Source: Haemonchus contortus (lineage: Eukaryota; Nematoda; Chromadorea; Rhabditida; Trichostrongylidae). From it: 64,000 nucleotides of DNA. Numbering within the stretch: position 1 is the stretch's first letter; every line of letters starts with the position of its first letter. Shown here piece by piece: positions 32,198-46,319 of this stretch. Under the pieces are notes generated by a model that did not search any database, was not told where the DNA came from, and was given only the letters and a program-made list of their open reading frames with translations. Position numbers and translations under genes: made by a program. The stretch lies in the NCBI GenBank assembly GCA_000469685.2, contig LS997564.1, positions 36,350,151 to 36,414,150 of the forward strand, in the 5' to 3' direction.

Positions 32198-34024
32198 TCT
32201 GTGGTTCACTCCCTAGCACCGCCTTTAGAAGTAAGTTTGACAAGCCCAGGCTGGAGTGTGGTCCCTATAGTGGAGTCGAGAAAGTGATGACCCATGATTT
32301 ATCACCAAAATGTTTACAATGGGTGATAATCGGAAATATGAGGTATTTCTTATCCCAGGGATATTTAGACAATGACGGGCCCCTAGAGTTTGTTTCCTCT
32401 ATTCATAGGAAACTCTGCTTCCCCTGTACTAGCCATAGGCCTTCCTAGCCTTTTCATGAATATTTTGCCCAGTTTAGGAGCTATTGCTTAATTTTGCTCA
32501 CTCTGTTTTCGGAACCTCTCAAGTACTTCAAGACCGAGCCATAGATGCTGAGCCTGTATTCCGACCACTTCGATGTCGGTTCGTCATCAACCACCGACCT
32601 AAACTTTTTCATCAAAAAAAAAGCAATGCTATTACCCGATAGTCTTCTTTGTGTCAGGCTGCCCAGTATTACGATCCATTGCTTGGGCTCCACCGATCCT
32701 GATGAGAGTTCCACCTATCGCAGGGACCATCTTCCCCTCCTAGAATGTACTTAACAGCGCAGTGCTAATTACCTTTGATGTTGTCCCTAGTAACCTGGCT
32801 CCTGGTGAAACTCTTATCCGAATTGACAGAGCCTAAGCAAGGAATCGTAGTTGTTGGTCACTCTTTGAATGAGGGAAAACGAAGCGATGAGCCAGTAGTT
32901 GAACCGATACTCAGCTCTCACCGTTTATCAGTATTAATACATCACGAAAATGACACTTCTTTACAAAATCAAGGGGTTATTTCGAAAATTGCTTTACTTT
33001 GCTTTCTACACCATACATTCCAAGGAAATCGTAAAGTTATGTAACTAAACAGTTCAGTTCCAAGATCACAACACAAAAGGGTCAAGGGCATACACACAGT
33101 CGCTTTTACAAATTCTTTGTGGAAAATTGAGATGCGGATGACGTTGCCAAGTGGTGCCGTTCCTATACGAATAGTCTGAGTGCTCTACGGTTCGCTATAC
33201 GACTAGACCAACTCGACCTTTCATTACCCACGGCTACTTACTCGATAATGAACACATCCATAAGGAAAAAGACACTGAGTGGTGCAACGGCGGCTGATTT
33301 CTGTATGTGATTGTATGAGTCATTTACACATTCAAATGCTACAACCGATTTGCGTGAAAGTTGAATGCAGTGGCGCATCCCGAAACTTTGTTTAACAAAG
33401 TCAAAAACTTGACATTTTGATCAAAAGAAATGATGTTAACCGTTAAATGATGTTGAAATGTCTAAATGACTATGAGAGTAGTTTTGCTTCAAAGAAACTG
33501 GGCCTGAAAGTGTTCCTATTGAGCGGGCACATGTAACAGACAAGGACCACGAGCTCTCAAATATAATTGACCATCAGTTTTCTTTTTTTATCTTTCATTC
33601 AACAGGCTGTCGTCAGGATCATATCCCTTTTTGAATGTGCCACGCATTCTACACCAAACCCAAATCATTGTGGTTTTCAGGCGCCTCTCTACACATACGT
33701 CCTGCGCAGGGCAGCCTGGTAGATAAGTCAGAGTCTTTCCCTTCTGGACGGACCTAGCAATTATCCCAGGTCCATAAAAGGCTTGGTTTGGTTAGGTGGA
33801 TATACAGGACTCGATCAGTTCAATATACTTGTGGTGGTGGCGCCACATGACATCATTCCATCTCAGCGAGTAGATGCGGTCATCTGAAGACATGTTGAAC
33901 TTATCATTCTGCATCTTGACATCAAAGCTAAGTATAAACTGATCATCACAGAGCTACTCTCGAAGCAAACTGGAAGTTGCCGCTAGCTATGTACACAGAA
34001 ATCACAAAAGAATACAGTTCTACG
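32198..34024. other. Gene-free stretch with a diverged inverted repeat
   Basis: About 75 bases at 32640-32713 (read on -) resemble 32805-32885 (read on +), for example GGTGGAACTCTCATCAGGAT against GGTGAAACTCTTATCCGAAT. The same amino acid pattern EPKQ.IV is seen in both. This is an old inverted duplication, or two remnants of one family. No gene recognised. Confidence 0.4.
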
Positions 34025-37000
34025 TCATCGTTTGCACACGAATGGTTTTGTGGCGAGGCAGTAAACGTCCGTCCATTCCCCGCTTGACAGCATTTCTACA
34101 CAGTTTTCGTCGTGACCGCCGTTGTCCGGTTGTCCTAAACATAAAGACTTAAGTGGGCTTCAATAATGTCTCTAAAAGACACAGTCACAATCTCGCTCAC
34201 AGAGTGTTAGTTGTCTCGTACCAACCGTAACTAGATGTTCGGGGTAGTTCTTCGTTTTGCCTTCCCTAGGTTTCTAGGTGAGAACTTTCTCCAAAGGATT
34301 AGGAGCCTCCTGAGATTAGCGCATTAACGCCACCCCACCGGACGCTCAGTGTAGCCTTCCTGATCAAACCCAGATCCCACCTGAACAACTAAGGGGTACA
34401 AGACCATGTATGAATGTCCGTTGTGTAGATTCTTGTGTACGGAGGCCTGTACTAAATCCTAATCCTGATCATGCCTAAGTAAACTCACCTCTTTTAAAGT
34501 TTTTAAATACCACTGGAGTGCGATCGGTATTCACAAATATATTTTCCCGTTGTACATCGTTCACACCAATCCAAGCACTTCCACCTTGTAGAAGACCTTA
34601 GAAGGAGCCGGTTTTATTGAGTGAAGAAAGTATTCGATCATTTCAAGAATTAGATTCTCCAAAGACAGTTTGTAGATCCTGCATAGGCGAATAGGAAAGG
34701 ATAGGAAATTATTGAAAAACCAACTTCGAACAAATTCGTTTTCCTTCATATCTGAGATTGACGTCAAATGACCACCCCAAGCAAGACAATCATCCTCAGC
34801 TTTGTACCATGAATTTCCGAGCTGTAAAAGAAATAATAGAATCGGTTCTATTTCCAAAACTACCAATAAGTTCATGGTGTGACTGCTTAGTCACTATAAC
34901 TCCGAATAGGGTATACCGTAGCGAGATTTTCTCCAGACAATGTTCTCAGGCATGAAAACAATTGCTTTCACAAAAAGGTGCACTTGTCATCGAAGGCAGT
35001 ACAAGCACCAAATTATCAAAAAACGCTCTCATTATAAACAATTAATACTGTACTATACCTTCATGTAAGCGTATTCATACGGACCACGTTTATGGACCCT
35101 TGCAGTGAACAAATCGAGACGCTTCTGAAAATAAAAACAAACAAACTCTCGAACAGTAAGTAAACAAGCAAAACCAATAAATCATCGAATTTCACCGTGA
35201 GTGTATGTGGCTGTAACGTCCCTGACTGTTTTCTGAGGCTTCAATCAATGTGTTGATATTGAGCCGTAGAAGCTACTAGGGGACGGGAATCCATAGAGCA
35301 AATGGAAAGACACCGCGACATGAGTGACGTGAGAAGGGTAGAGCCCACACACATATGGCACTATGGGTCTAGCTGCTAGAAAATCCTGCGGATGACAGCT
35401 TCAAGAAGACCCTTTCGAGCACAATCAGGAGAGAACGATTGTTTCAATAATTTCCATGACCTTTTCCACGTCACGTATTCGAAAAAAGGTTCGTAGAATC
35501 AGGTACATAGTGAAGGAGTAGTTAAGCTGGGGATAGAAAATATAAAAAAACATAGGCAAGGTTTGGGCAACACCAATGAAATTCAAAGTATTCTCGAATG
35601 TGGAGCAAAAGAAAAAATGAAGCAGGACCATTACCTGAGGCAACGATGCACCTCAAGTGGAAATACAACTTCTCTAGTAATGGAAGGCATAGAATCACAG
35701 AGAAAGTTACATTAGCTGAAAATACTAGCGAAACGGATCAATTACTGAGGTAGGAAAGGCTGCTTTCATAGTCCGCCGGCCGGCCGGCGTGCCGGCGTGC
35801 GTACCGGCGGAGGCAGTGCTAGGGGGGAGGAGGGAGGCAGACAGTGTAAGGCAAACAGTCCACGCCTCTTCGAAGGTTGTTTGTTTTCAACCCCTCGAAG
35901 GGGCGTGGACTGTTTGCCTATCTGTCTGCCTCCCTCCTCCCCGCTAGCACTGCCTCCGCCGGCACGCACGCCGGCACGCCAGCCGGCCGGCCGGCGGACT
36001 ATGAAAGCAGCCAAAGGCGGGGCATCTTTGAAAACGACCATGAAATATGCCAAGATGTATTTTTATGAAGTAGCTCTTTATCGCAATAAACGGTAGCAGT
36101 ATTGGATCGGTGTCGAAAAATATCCAAAAGGGAGTGTAAAAATAGGGAATGTAGGTGGCATTTATGAATAATAGATATAGAAATGTTTATTTTTACTTCC
36201 GATTAAGTTTCAAATAAGTTTTAAAGTGGGAGGGGGAGAGGGGGGGGGAAGGGTCTCAGTAATGGTAAGAAGAAAATAAAGTCACTAAAAATTTTTATAA
36301 CCAAAATCTCTTGAAAACTCTACGTTTATGAGAAAATCCTGGGTTAAGAAGGGGCAGAACCATAATACACGACTTTAATTACAGGATTTTTTTGTTGATA
36401 AAAGATGAAATGTCAACAAAATCAGTAAACAGATCAGCATCACATATTCGTTGATAAAATAAACAAACAAATAGAAATGGAAACCATACCATCACTATTT
36501 TGAAATCCTTTTCATGTTTGTTTGACAGAAAAGAATAGCTCCGATCAGATCGGATCTGTGCTCTCCTCAGATCCTTTTCGAAACGACTCTGGAAACACAA
36601 ACAAAAGATCATCTACTGTACCGTGCAATCGTACTCAATCATTCAGCTTATTAGCGGGCCAGATATGCGTAAGTTCAAGCCCACCGACCTACTCAGTAAT
36701 GATTGAGATACGAACATAACTCTTTTGTCAATCAGAACCTTCAGGGTTAGCTATATTCTCTGGCGAATTGACATTTTGTAAGTCCTTAACAAAAATTCCC
36801 AAAGAATCGATGGATAAGAAGAAAAGATTTCTTATACAGCCAATCATACTTGAAAACTGTCGAACTTCCGTTTATACTCATCTTCTATTCGTTCTCGAAT
36901 TTGATTTAGTTTCTCGTTCAACTGTCTAGTGAGGTCCGCTAGAGTTTTCTCCAATCCTGGTTGGCCTAAAACTTTCATAAGATCACTTCCATCACAAATC

Positions 37001-38524
37001 GACTATTACCTATCACAAAATCGAAGTGACTCGCGTGTGTAATCAAAGCAGTGAGTACCTGGTGCCTTTACTTCCAATGTAACAGTATAATTGTTATCAA
37101 TCGGAGGAGGTGGAGTAGTGGAGAATTCAATGTAATTCTTCGAATATCCATAATGATCCGCCGTTCGAATACCTAAATTTGTATGACGTTAGCCAAATTA
37201 TTACAAGTTGCCAGTTGGACCTCTATGCTGCTGCCTCCTACGGGTTTCCAATGGACCAAGCCGTATCATCAATAACTACATACGTACTGCTGTTATTCAA
37301 AAATTTGGAAATCCGTCAGCTTTTCCACATGGGACCAACCTTTCTGATTTATGCAGAATGAGATAATTTAAGTTGCGTTGCAATAACTTCTGCCGGCAAA
37401 CTATTCCACTTGTCCTTTCCTGGGTTATGCAGAAATTCCCATTGAGAGGATCTGAACCCTCAAAGAGGAAGTGTAGCCACAGGTCGTCTCATGTTGAAAG
37501 CACTTCATGGGAACATGCCGATGATGAACTTGGCAAACGTTGCGGTCATTTTACACCGTAAAAACTGAACCGCTCAGGTTACATTTAAAGATTCGTGTAA
37601 ATAGGAGATTGACTGGAAAACATTTAGTGCGTGGAAATTGGATAACAAAAACGCCGACTATAGAGTTTCCTACTAGAACCCGAGGAGCAGAAGGTATTCA
37701 GGTGGCAGCCGCATTTTCAAGTAAGCAGTCAATTGACGAAGAATCAGGAGAGGATGGGGCAACAGCTAATGAAGCTGTTGCTGTCCAGCGATCAAATAGG
37801 CCCGCTATTTGCTGGAATTTTTCATTCTTTTCGATCCATCCGAGTCGCACTAAAAAGCAATACTCTCAGCTTCCCCAGGGAATAAAAAAAGTTTAAGAGA
37901 TAGTGTTTAATCTTGAGCAATTCCTTTTTGGGATGCCCCTTTCCATTTTTTCCACGAATCGTAGAGGCGTTTGATTGCGTACATACATATGTGGCCTACA
38001 CTCGTAGTGAGCAGCTGAGCGCTGTGTACAAGCCAACGCTTTTATCCTCCCAGGCTATCGCTTTTATCCTCCCAGACGAGTTTCGTAGCCGATCCCGAAA
38101 GGAGGTAAAAGACGTGGTTGGCCTGCGCTAGTATCGAACAGGAAATCCATGACCAAAGCATGGGTGCGGTAGTGCCCCACCTGGCAATGCACCACCTACA
38201 CCAACGAAAGAGAAAAGGCTAATTCAAAAATTGCCCGACTCGTGAAGCTTTGTGGAGAACAAGAACTTCTTTGAATACTTCGCGATGCTAAACTTCTTAT
38301 AGAATATATGGCTAACTTCAAAAGGATAGGAATATTTTTTATCAAGTTTTCTACTCACCACGATTTTTTACGAAACGCTTGCACTGCGAAAGCTCAGCAC
38401 GTAGACAGCGAATTTCTGCCGACCAGTTAAGACCAAAATCCGAACAGGCAGCCTCCTCTTGGGGAAACCGACCATTGACCAGAATAAGTACATGGAGAAA
38501 CAGTAGAAGGGAATTTCGTAGCAT
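34025..38524 (-). CDS. Secreted C-type lectin with a coiled-coil stalk
   Basis: Eight exons read on - join in phase to 291 residues: 38524-38359, 37172-37059, 36965-36850, 36588-36490, 35124-35059, 34821-34725, 34596-34489 and 34134-34025. All are GT-AG. Residues 1-18 form a signal peptide (MLRNSLLLFLHVLILVNG). Then comes a proline-rich stretch (TTPPPPID) and a charged, probably coiled-coil stalk at about 98-164. The C-type lectin domain spans about 172-291: WYKAEDDC at 192-199, GGSAWIG at 224-230, QPD at 257-259, C267, WTD at 276-278, C281 and C289. QPD in the sugar-binding loop and WTD in place of WND suggest calcium-dependent galactose-type binding. The extra N-terminal cysteine pair of long-form domains is absent. 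Introns 1 and 4 carry a SINE and a MITE. Nematode secreted lectins act in immunity or at the host interface; the role here is not shown. Confidence 0.9.
35759..36012. mobile_element. Palindromic MITE 2, in lectin intron 4
   Basis: GGCTGCTTTCATAGTCCGCC on the left pairs with its inverse on the right. The arms continue inward through GC-rich CCGGCCGGCC runs, GGAGGCAGTGCTAG and CAAACAGTCCACGCC, to a loop at about 35875-35895. The tips equal those of MITE 1, but the inner arms are unrelated. The open frames in it on both strands are an effect of its GC-rich symmetry. Confidence 0.93.
37955..38210 (-). repeat. tRNA-derived SINE, copy 4, in lectin intron 1
   Basis: Inverted copy with tail (AATCGTAGAGGCGTTTGATT), body (CGCTTTTATCCTCCCAGACG) and head (B box near 38135-38150; GGTGTAGGTGGTGCATTGCC on - as the start). 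Its body piece CGCTTTTATCCTCCCAG occurs twice, at 38037 and 38061. Confidence 0.75.
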
Positions 38525-41500
38525 AGCAATCTTACCTTCAAAGATTAACTACATTAAATAGTAAGAACATTCTCGGAAGAAAAAAATAGAGTGAGGTCTG
38601 TGTTGGATTTGCAAGAAGTGAATAGGTTAGGTGTGGGTTGAAACTGCTTACTGATCCGCCAGTGCGAAAGGTCCTAAAAAATTCACATAACGAGCTTAAG
38701 GAAATGAGGATCTGCATTGGAGCATGTTCTATGGAGTGTAAGAGTCGTGAGTAGGGCTAGCTCATATGTACCCTAGGACTTTAAAGAACAGACGTAACGA
38801 CAATGTGTTGTGAGTGACAGAGATAGAAGAGTACATTACTAGATCAGCTGACAAATCAGCTGTTATATGATGCCCCACATTCATCATTGCGAAGGCGTGG
38901 TTCCGGTAGAGGCGTTCTTAGCGGACTCTGAACTCTAGATACAACTATGAAGGGACCTACTTTTGTTGCGGCGATGCCATGAAAGGTCCCCATTTCTTCT
39001 GAGCCCCTCATCAGCTCTTCCTCCATGGTGTTGATTAATCGTGAAATGTGCTTCACGCTAGACGACAAGGCAGCGACAAGGAACATTAACAATGGGATAG
39101 GGTGCTGACCAATTCGATATTGCCCCTCCCGATACTAACCCCTTACCTCAACGAGGGGCCGTCAGAACACAGGAATCACAATGTAGGAATCCTAGATGAG
39201 TGGGGCTTTATTTCGGCATTTAGGACTACTTTTCATCTCGAAAAAAAGAGTAAGACGTCAACGTTCTAGGTACATGTATGAGAATAGGATTTCTTGCATG
39301 CATGGCACATCTATTACCCAAGATAACCCAAACATCAGCAGAAAATCGACCAAGAGAAACAAAAGAAAGTTGGAACGCACCCGCATTTGGGGAAAACACC
39401 TACCGTGCCAAACAAAGGTATGTACGTGGGCCAGTGCTGAAGGGCAGAGGTACCACTTAATTGGTTCCGAAACAGAACCGGAATTGGGTCCCATTAAGAC
39501 TCATCGAGTTTTCAATCATCGGTCTAAGCCAGTAACTACATAGTAAATCACTAAATTACCACTGCACACGACAATCACGAACTAAGAAGTCTCTAGAACT
39601 CGGAAAGGAAATGTTGTGCAGCCTATTTCGGAGTGAAACTGATTTACACCAAATATTTTGTACTTTCGACGTTGGGAACATCGATTAGTGATGGAGTAAG
39701 AGCTAGAAATAGTCCAGATAGAAGCAGTGAAACCTTTCCATCATAGAAAGCCCAAACAATCCATCATGATTTTCCACTTCTTAGTAATGTCGCTCTGACA
39801 ACGAGTTGTAATGGCAAATCGCTTCGACAAACTTCCAACGATGTTTTAATTCACAACGATCTTAGCACACACGGATCGGTACCATCTTCTAAGGCCACAT
39901 GGAAATTCCATTGAAGGATCCATCACTTGCGGAAGTAAACAAGCTCCATGAAACCTGTGGGCGGATGAAAAATTCCATAAAATTTCCGTTGGAAAGGTTG
40001 AAAATAGTTATTCAGAAGCTTAAATTTCTAAAAGTTTTTAAGTTCGTCAGCATGAAAGCCAGCTATCAACAATATTCATCTTTATTGAGGCTATTGGCAG
40101 GCCATGATAAGATTTATGATGGATATTCGGCGTACAAAGTGGAAATAATGATGATCAATACTGACTGAGAAAGAGTTTGGAAGGGATTGAAGGGTGTGAA
40201 GGGATGAACAAGGGGAAAACATTCCTCAGACTTAAGCTATTGAGCTGCAATGGGCACAATCGTAGACTAACATAAATCATCAGCCCAAAAAGGAGGTAAA
40301 CAACTAAAAAATCATCTTTGATGAAAATCTGACGACTAGACAATTCTACGGCTGTCTAACTTTTTAGAAGTTTTACAGCGGGCAAGAAAAGAGAGGGTCC
40401 AAATAAAAATAATAAAAAATAATGTAACTGAAGGATTGATTCGATATGTTTTCTTACAATTCCGTTTCATTCTAGCTCTAAACAACACACAAGGTATGTC
40501 ACGGCAATGTACCAGAGCCACCGGTCGGCGTGACGCCCTAGGTTGGTTTTCCGACTCCTGAAGCTTACGAAGCCTGTTAATATTATGAAGGCTCTTTATA
40601 TTAAATGTATACATCCACCCATTTGCTGTACGACACGGAATAAGACATTTGACTAGATGGAAGATATGTGTTGTATGTCATGGCCGATGTCCTTTGCTAG
40701 TTGCCCTCATGAATTGCAAATGACAGGAACGTGACATCAAGTGAAGCTGAAAGAGACTACTAAAAGTCAAAGGATTTTGCTGACGGTTCGAAAGGGAATG
40801 GAAGAGCAGCAGAATGGAAATGCCTTCAGTGAAATGGAAAGATGGGGTGTTTTCGAAGCAGTGCGTGGGATAAAGGAGGTGGTCCGAAAAAGAGATTGAT
40901 TGCAAAAATCGCGAAAAGCGGACAGGTACAAATATCTCCATATATCTGACTTCATAGGCAAAACTGCGATGGTTCCAAGGAACAATCTTACCATCTGAGT
41001 GAAACCAGTTAAGAAGCTCGAGGGAGTATTTATAAGCCTTCACCCCCTCCTTAGAACCACTGACATAAAAAATTTAAAAGAATTTAAAAGTTATTCATGA
41101 CTAAAAAAATCTTAAGATATAGAAAGTCATGCATACAGAGATCATGGGCCACAGTGAAGTTAAGACGGTTCCAGGGCTTGTAGAGATATTCTGCAAGCTG
41201 GAAGCTAGTTAAAGTGATGAAGCATCCTAACAGTTGCCGAGAGGGATGAAAATGAATTGGTAAGGAAAGAGGAAAAACCTAGGATTCCTCTAAAACACAT
41301 ATATCACCTAAAAATTGATGGGTAAAGGAGGAAAAAAGGTTCGAGGCATTCCCAAGACTCATTTATCAATCTGGCGAATCGCGTCGAGTACCATGGAATC
41401 ATCAATTTCCCAGCCACAATCTGATAAGATCAGCAACAAAACCTCTGCAGTGATTAATATCATTAATTAGAATTCCCCTATAGAAAAAATGAATTCATAC

Positions 41501-41815
41501 AACAGGTGGATTGGCCACACCCTCCACATTCTTAAGCACACGGCTGTGATGTGTACTTGTAGAATGATGGCATGAGGCTAAATTTAGCCGCATCAACTCA
41601 GGCCTTTTGGATTTTGGTAGATTCATATATTTTGAGCTACGTATTTCCTATGCTTTAGGAAAAACTGAAATAGAAATAATTAGAAAAAATTAGAAATAGA
41701 AAAAAGAAAGAATTAGAAAAAATTAGAAATAGGAAATCCCCCTCTGACAACATAATTTTGTGAATAAATGATTTTGCATTTTTTTTTTGTCAGAAAGAGC
41801 GCCTTAAACAAAATG
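38525..41815. other. Gene-free stretch upstream of the lectin
   Basis: About 3.3 kb with no gene, RNA or repeat that I can name. A + frame at 39899-40168 is open for 89 codons but has no domain. Confidence 0.4.
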
Positions 41816-42385
41816 TACAGGGTGCGCCAAAAACATGGTAACAAAATAATTTGGCTACAGAAACAGCAGTCCATACTGATACATAGTGAATCTATGTGAA
41901 CTAATTACTATGCACCGCATCTACGAAACGAACACACGGTCATCTTATACAACCGTTTCCTGTACTAATTATAGCTCAAAGACGCTTCGCCTACCATCGA
42001 CGCTGACACGCAGAGTTTTTTAAAAAACTTCAGCTCGGGCTTTTTTCAATGAATTTTAAGGAGCAGCGAAAGTGGTGCGATTCGAAGCGCAGGCTTTCCT
42101 CTCCAGTATGGACTATATCCAGCTACCCATCACGCTGTGGTCCGGGATATTCGGAGGAGGATTGGGAGCCGGGACAAAGTCGCGAACATTTCTTCAGCAC
42201 AAGTCTCGACCTTTTCCCAATCATGAGCAAGTGCGCCGTAGTTTTCAAATCGAATCCCTAGAAAAATCTTTGCCCTCAGCTGCAACCTTTCAGATAACCC
42301 CTTCGGAATAAATTTTGTACTTTTCTTGACCAAACAAGAAATACGTGGACCGAAAAGTGTTACCATGTTCATGGCGCACCCTGTA
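41816..42385. mobile_element. Non-autonomous Tc1/mariner-type element with 28-bp TIRs
   Basis: Starts TACAGGGTGCGCCAAAAACA and ends with its inverse (TGTTCATGGCGCACCCTGTA). The ends match over 28 bases with two differences and include the TA expected as target duplication. The 500-bp interior has no transposase motif that I recognise. Confidence 0.85.
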
Positions 42386-45300
42386 AATACTCATTTTAGC
42401 TGTTTACTTCACACGCTTCAATTTACGCTGAAAAATTATTCATACAAATTATATAGTAATATTATCTGATTCAGTTAAATTGTATTCCGCCAAGAATCAG
42501 TTCAATTTAAATGAAAAAAAAACTGATATTAAGGAGCAGAAATCGGCTCAAGCGGACGTAGGAGAGCCGTTTCCTGATCAGGTCCTAAGTTTGACCTGAA
42601 TTCTATCTCAAACATAGAGCAGGAGCGGTACAAACTTCTGGGAATCACTTGCTTCGGCATATTTGTTTGTTCCATTTACCGCTTCAGATTCGTAAGGTTG
42701 CCAGTTTCTCATCTGCCGTAATATGTAGATAGGTACTCCATCCCAAAGCTTGGGAAGTTGTATCAGGGATCCTTGAAAACCCGTGGAAACCGTCAATATG
42801 ACAACTACCTACTAATGAACTATTTTCCACCTGAATGCCGATGCGCGGCGTGAAGTTCTACCGGCAAAACATTAGTTCCGAATATAAAAATGAACGTTTT
42901 GCTATTGAGTGTACAAATATTGGGATGCGCCACGCGCTCGGAATCCAGTGAACATTGTTCGGGCGCGTAATTTGCCTATGCACTGACGTGTCCTACACTG
43001 ACCAATGGGTAAGCACAATTCAGTCAGTTTTAATCTTCTTCATGTTTGTCAAGTGTATTCTACTAGAACTCCGTGCTACAATGACATTTCCAGACAGTAA
43101 CACCACGTTCTTACCAAATTGAGCCTTTATCCGCTCCCTGGGAAGAGAGAAAAGCATATACTCGTAAGTGATAGAGAACAGCAATGAAACGAAGGCAATG
43201 CTTTTGGCCACAGACCAAAGGCTCCCCTACTGGAAATTAATCCTGCAGAAGCAATTCCAAATATTCATGATACGAAGTATACCAGACAATTACAATCGAG
43301 AGGTAATTTCGCATCGACCACGGAGGGTAGATCTCTTCACTACACAGGAACTCGTCCCGAACCTAGCAGCGCAAACCACGCCCCCTTCGCAAGAGTTTTT
43401 GCTTGCGAAATAGTCAGCTCATGGAGCTGTGCAAAAATTTTGTTGTTGACCATATTTAGGCACGGCAAACACTTTCTTATAGCACCACTAATCGGAGGAA
43501 ACTACATATTTCGCGCTCCAAGGAACGAACAAACCTGTCGTCTCGGAAATAACATGTGAACTAGTCATGCTTGTGCTCCGTATTTCATATCAGGATTCTC
43601 CACCTTATAACATGGGCAATATGCAAAAGACGAAATTGCTGATTTTTGGTTCGTTCTTATCCCTGTTGCCCACTATTAGTAGCAGTTCGTTGGCTGTCGT
43701 ACAGAGAAAGGAGGGTTAATGTCTCGTCAAAAAGCTGTAGGAGTAAAATACATGGCGTAGTCGTTGTGCGTAGGTGCCAGCAGTCGTAGGTGCCAGCTGT
43801 ATGAACAACAAAATTGGGCTAAAAATGCTAAACATAAAATATTGAGCATTCCTTCCCGCGAAAAGAACTTCAATTCTGGCAAACAGACTGACTAGATGAT
43901 TGATCCCAGAGCTTTCAACTCTCATGATGACTCCAACCCAGTTATGTAAGCTACCGCAAAGTATGGAGCAGTATAAGGCAGTGGACATCGGGACCTCACA
44001 ATTCGATTTATGGACCTAGCGGAACTACGAGTTCCCAATCCCGAAGCTGTTCAAACCCAAAAAACTCCCACTGTTGATAGATAGCAACTTTTCGCCGTAC
44101 ATCCGGTGAAAGAGACGAAGGTGATGTAGTGCTACCACAATGGTCCGGAGGTAAAATGCACCTTTTATAGCCTCCCTACCAATCAAGCAATGCATTCCCA
44201 ATGCCTGATATATGATAATAGACTCTTTTGGAAGAACAGATCCCCCCGGCTTGTACATCGGCTGACATTGGCAAGTCATGTCTACACCGAACACGCATTT
44301 ATACTGCTTCGAAGGAAATTAAATACACGGGCGAATTTGGAATCGACATTAATCAAAGCCCGGATTTCCAGGAATTTCTTGGACGGGTGCTACTGTGATG
44401 GATGAAATTCACCTTATAGGAGACACTCACGGAGTGCATCACTATATTGGAGCAATATGTTGGATGGAGTTGATTACACAGGCGCTAAAAGCCGTAGACT
44501 TTTTTGAATGCAAGCGGCTGAAAAATGACATGCGGAAGTCGAGATCGGAGTGGTATCAGCAATCTACCCGATCCCATACATAAGCGGGCCATTTCCCCGA
44601 TAGACACATTTACCATGTAACCAAGAAATAATGCAAAAATATTCGTGGAGGTCGTCCAATGCTTGGCAGGGAGCTTTATACCCTCTCAGATGATGTTTGA
44701 ACCACTGGCCCGAACTGGCCCTTTTCATCTCAGGGAGAGTAAGCAATAGTCAATGAAGGTGAGGTAGTAGAGTAAATCCCTGACTAAGTGCTCTCGCCTT
44801 TTGTAACCCGATTACCCGGATTAAAGAGACATCTCAGGGTAACTATTGGTGATCCGAGCTAGAGTTCAAGCGTCTCTTCTACAGAGTCACAGCCACCTTC
44901 CTTCATCTCTTATCAGAAGCACTATACATAAAACAAGGTTCCTGTTTCTAACGTGGAGCGCTGGCCATTTCCCCAGAGAGCTCATAAACTGAAGGAGACA
45001 GGGCCACAACTTTGTGTCTCCGACGGCTACAGGCTGGTCCTCATCGCTCACTAAACTCCATTTTGGACCAACAAGATAATAAATCTTCCTGAACTGGTGG
45101 CTGAACATTCGATGACCAACTTCACATTTTGAAAAGCTATTCGACGTCCCGCCCTTCCGTCACAATTGACTGAACGTGTACCGCCCGATCCACACAGAAA
45201 TCGTCCAGCGCAATCGTGACCACGCCACGCCTCTCGAGCACGTACCGCCCCTCCACAAGACTCGACCGAGAAATCGGCTATTAAGCCGCTCAAAAATTTA

Positions 45301-46319
45301 GTTTTTTGTTACCCTGAGAAATTTATGAAATTAATTTTTAATTTAAGTTATGATTAGAAACTGTGAACAGCATTGCGTTTTTGGCATTGAAGTTCCTGGT
45401 AAAGTTGACCTTGAGTAAAGCGTTGACAGCGTATTTCGTACGGGTTTAAGTTAGTTATCCAACACAGTTCAACACCTAACACATGAAATGACGAGTAAAT
45501 GACAGGTGAATGACACAATGACATTTGCTGCTAGTTGTGGCGCACTCAGTGGAATGTAAAAATAAAAAAATAAAAAAAATCGAAATGGTCCAGCACGTAA
45601 TAGGTGTGATATGGTTCCGAAAGAACGAGATATGGGGAACAGTGGTGTTGTGAGGGAAGGAAGATATGCGGTGGCTGAATAGAAGATTCTCCATCTGGTG
45701 GTTGCAAATTTGGCTTTGACTCCAAAATAAGAGGAACCACCCTCCACTGTCGGTTCACCTCGTACGAGCTTCCTCTGATGGAAGTTTTTGAAGCCAATGC
45801 TTCGAAGAAAAATAAGCATTGATGAAGAATCTGATCGAAAAAACAGAAAAATCCATGCGAAAAAGATGTGGGATGGTACAGAGTGGGACCTTCTTCTAGT
45901 CATTGTCCCAGAGGGAATCAGTTCTGTGGTACAACGAGATATGAGGGTACGAGAACTGAGAAATTGGAAAGCGAAACCTTCAAGAAAGGGGCAACCATCG
46001 CAGGGACTATCAGCCATTCTACGAAAGCCTACCTAGAAACCCTCACCATAACCTCGAAGAAGACCCTGAGACAGACGATAGCGCAACTGATTCAGAACCG
46101 ACAAAAGGAAGAATACGGTGATCGCTACTTCCTACTTCCAAAACTTGCGACCAAACTCCTGATTGCCTTTACTCGCCATCGGCACCGAATAGTATGGAGA
46201 GAGTACCGGAGAGTTCGTCCCCAAAGTCTTGATAAGAATAAAGGACAATATATTCCGATGGTAGTCAATCCATTACCAGGATCTCATATTCTCCCAAGTG
46301 TATAGTCTTGGGGCGTTGA
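42386..46319. other. Gene-free stretch
   Basis: About 3.9 kb. Short frames on both strands, for example 45469-46017 on - and 45868-46305 on +, show no domain. Nothing that I can support. Confidence 0.4.

Noticed and set aside
35425..35643. Extra lectin exon (LNYSFTMYLILRTFFRIRD)
   Set aside because: Exons 4 and 5 already join in phase and the candidate lacks a good donor.
35766..36096. Overlapping Gly/Ala/Arg-rich frames on both strands
   Set aside because: Caused by the GC-rich arms of the palindromic MITE.
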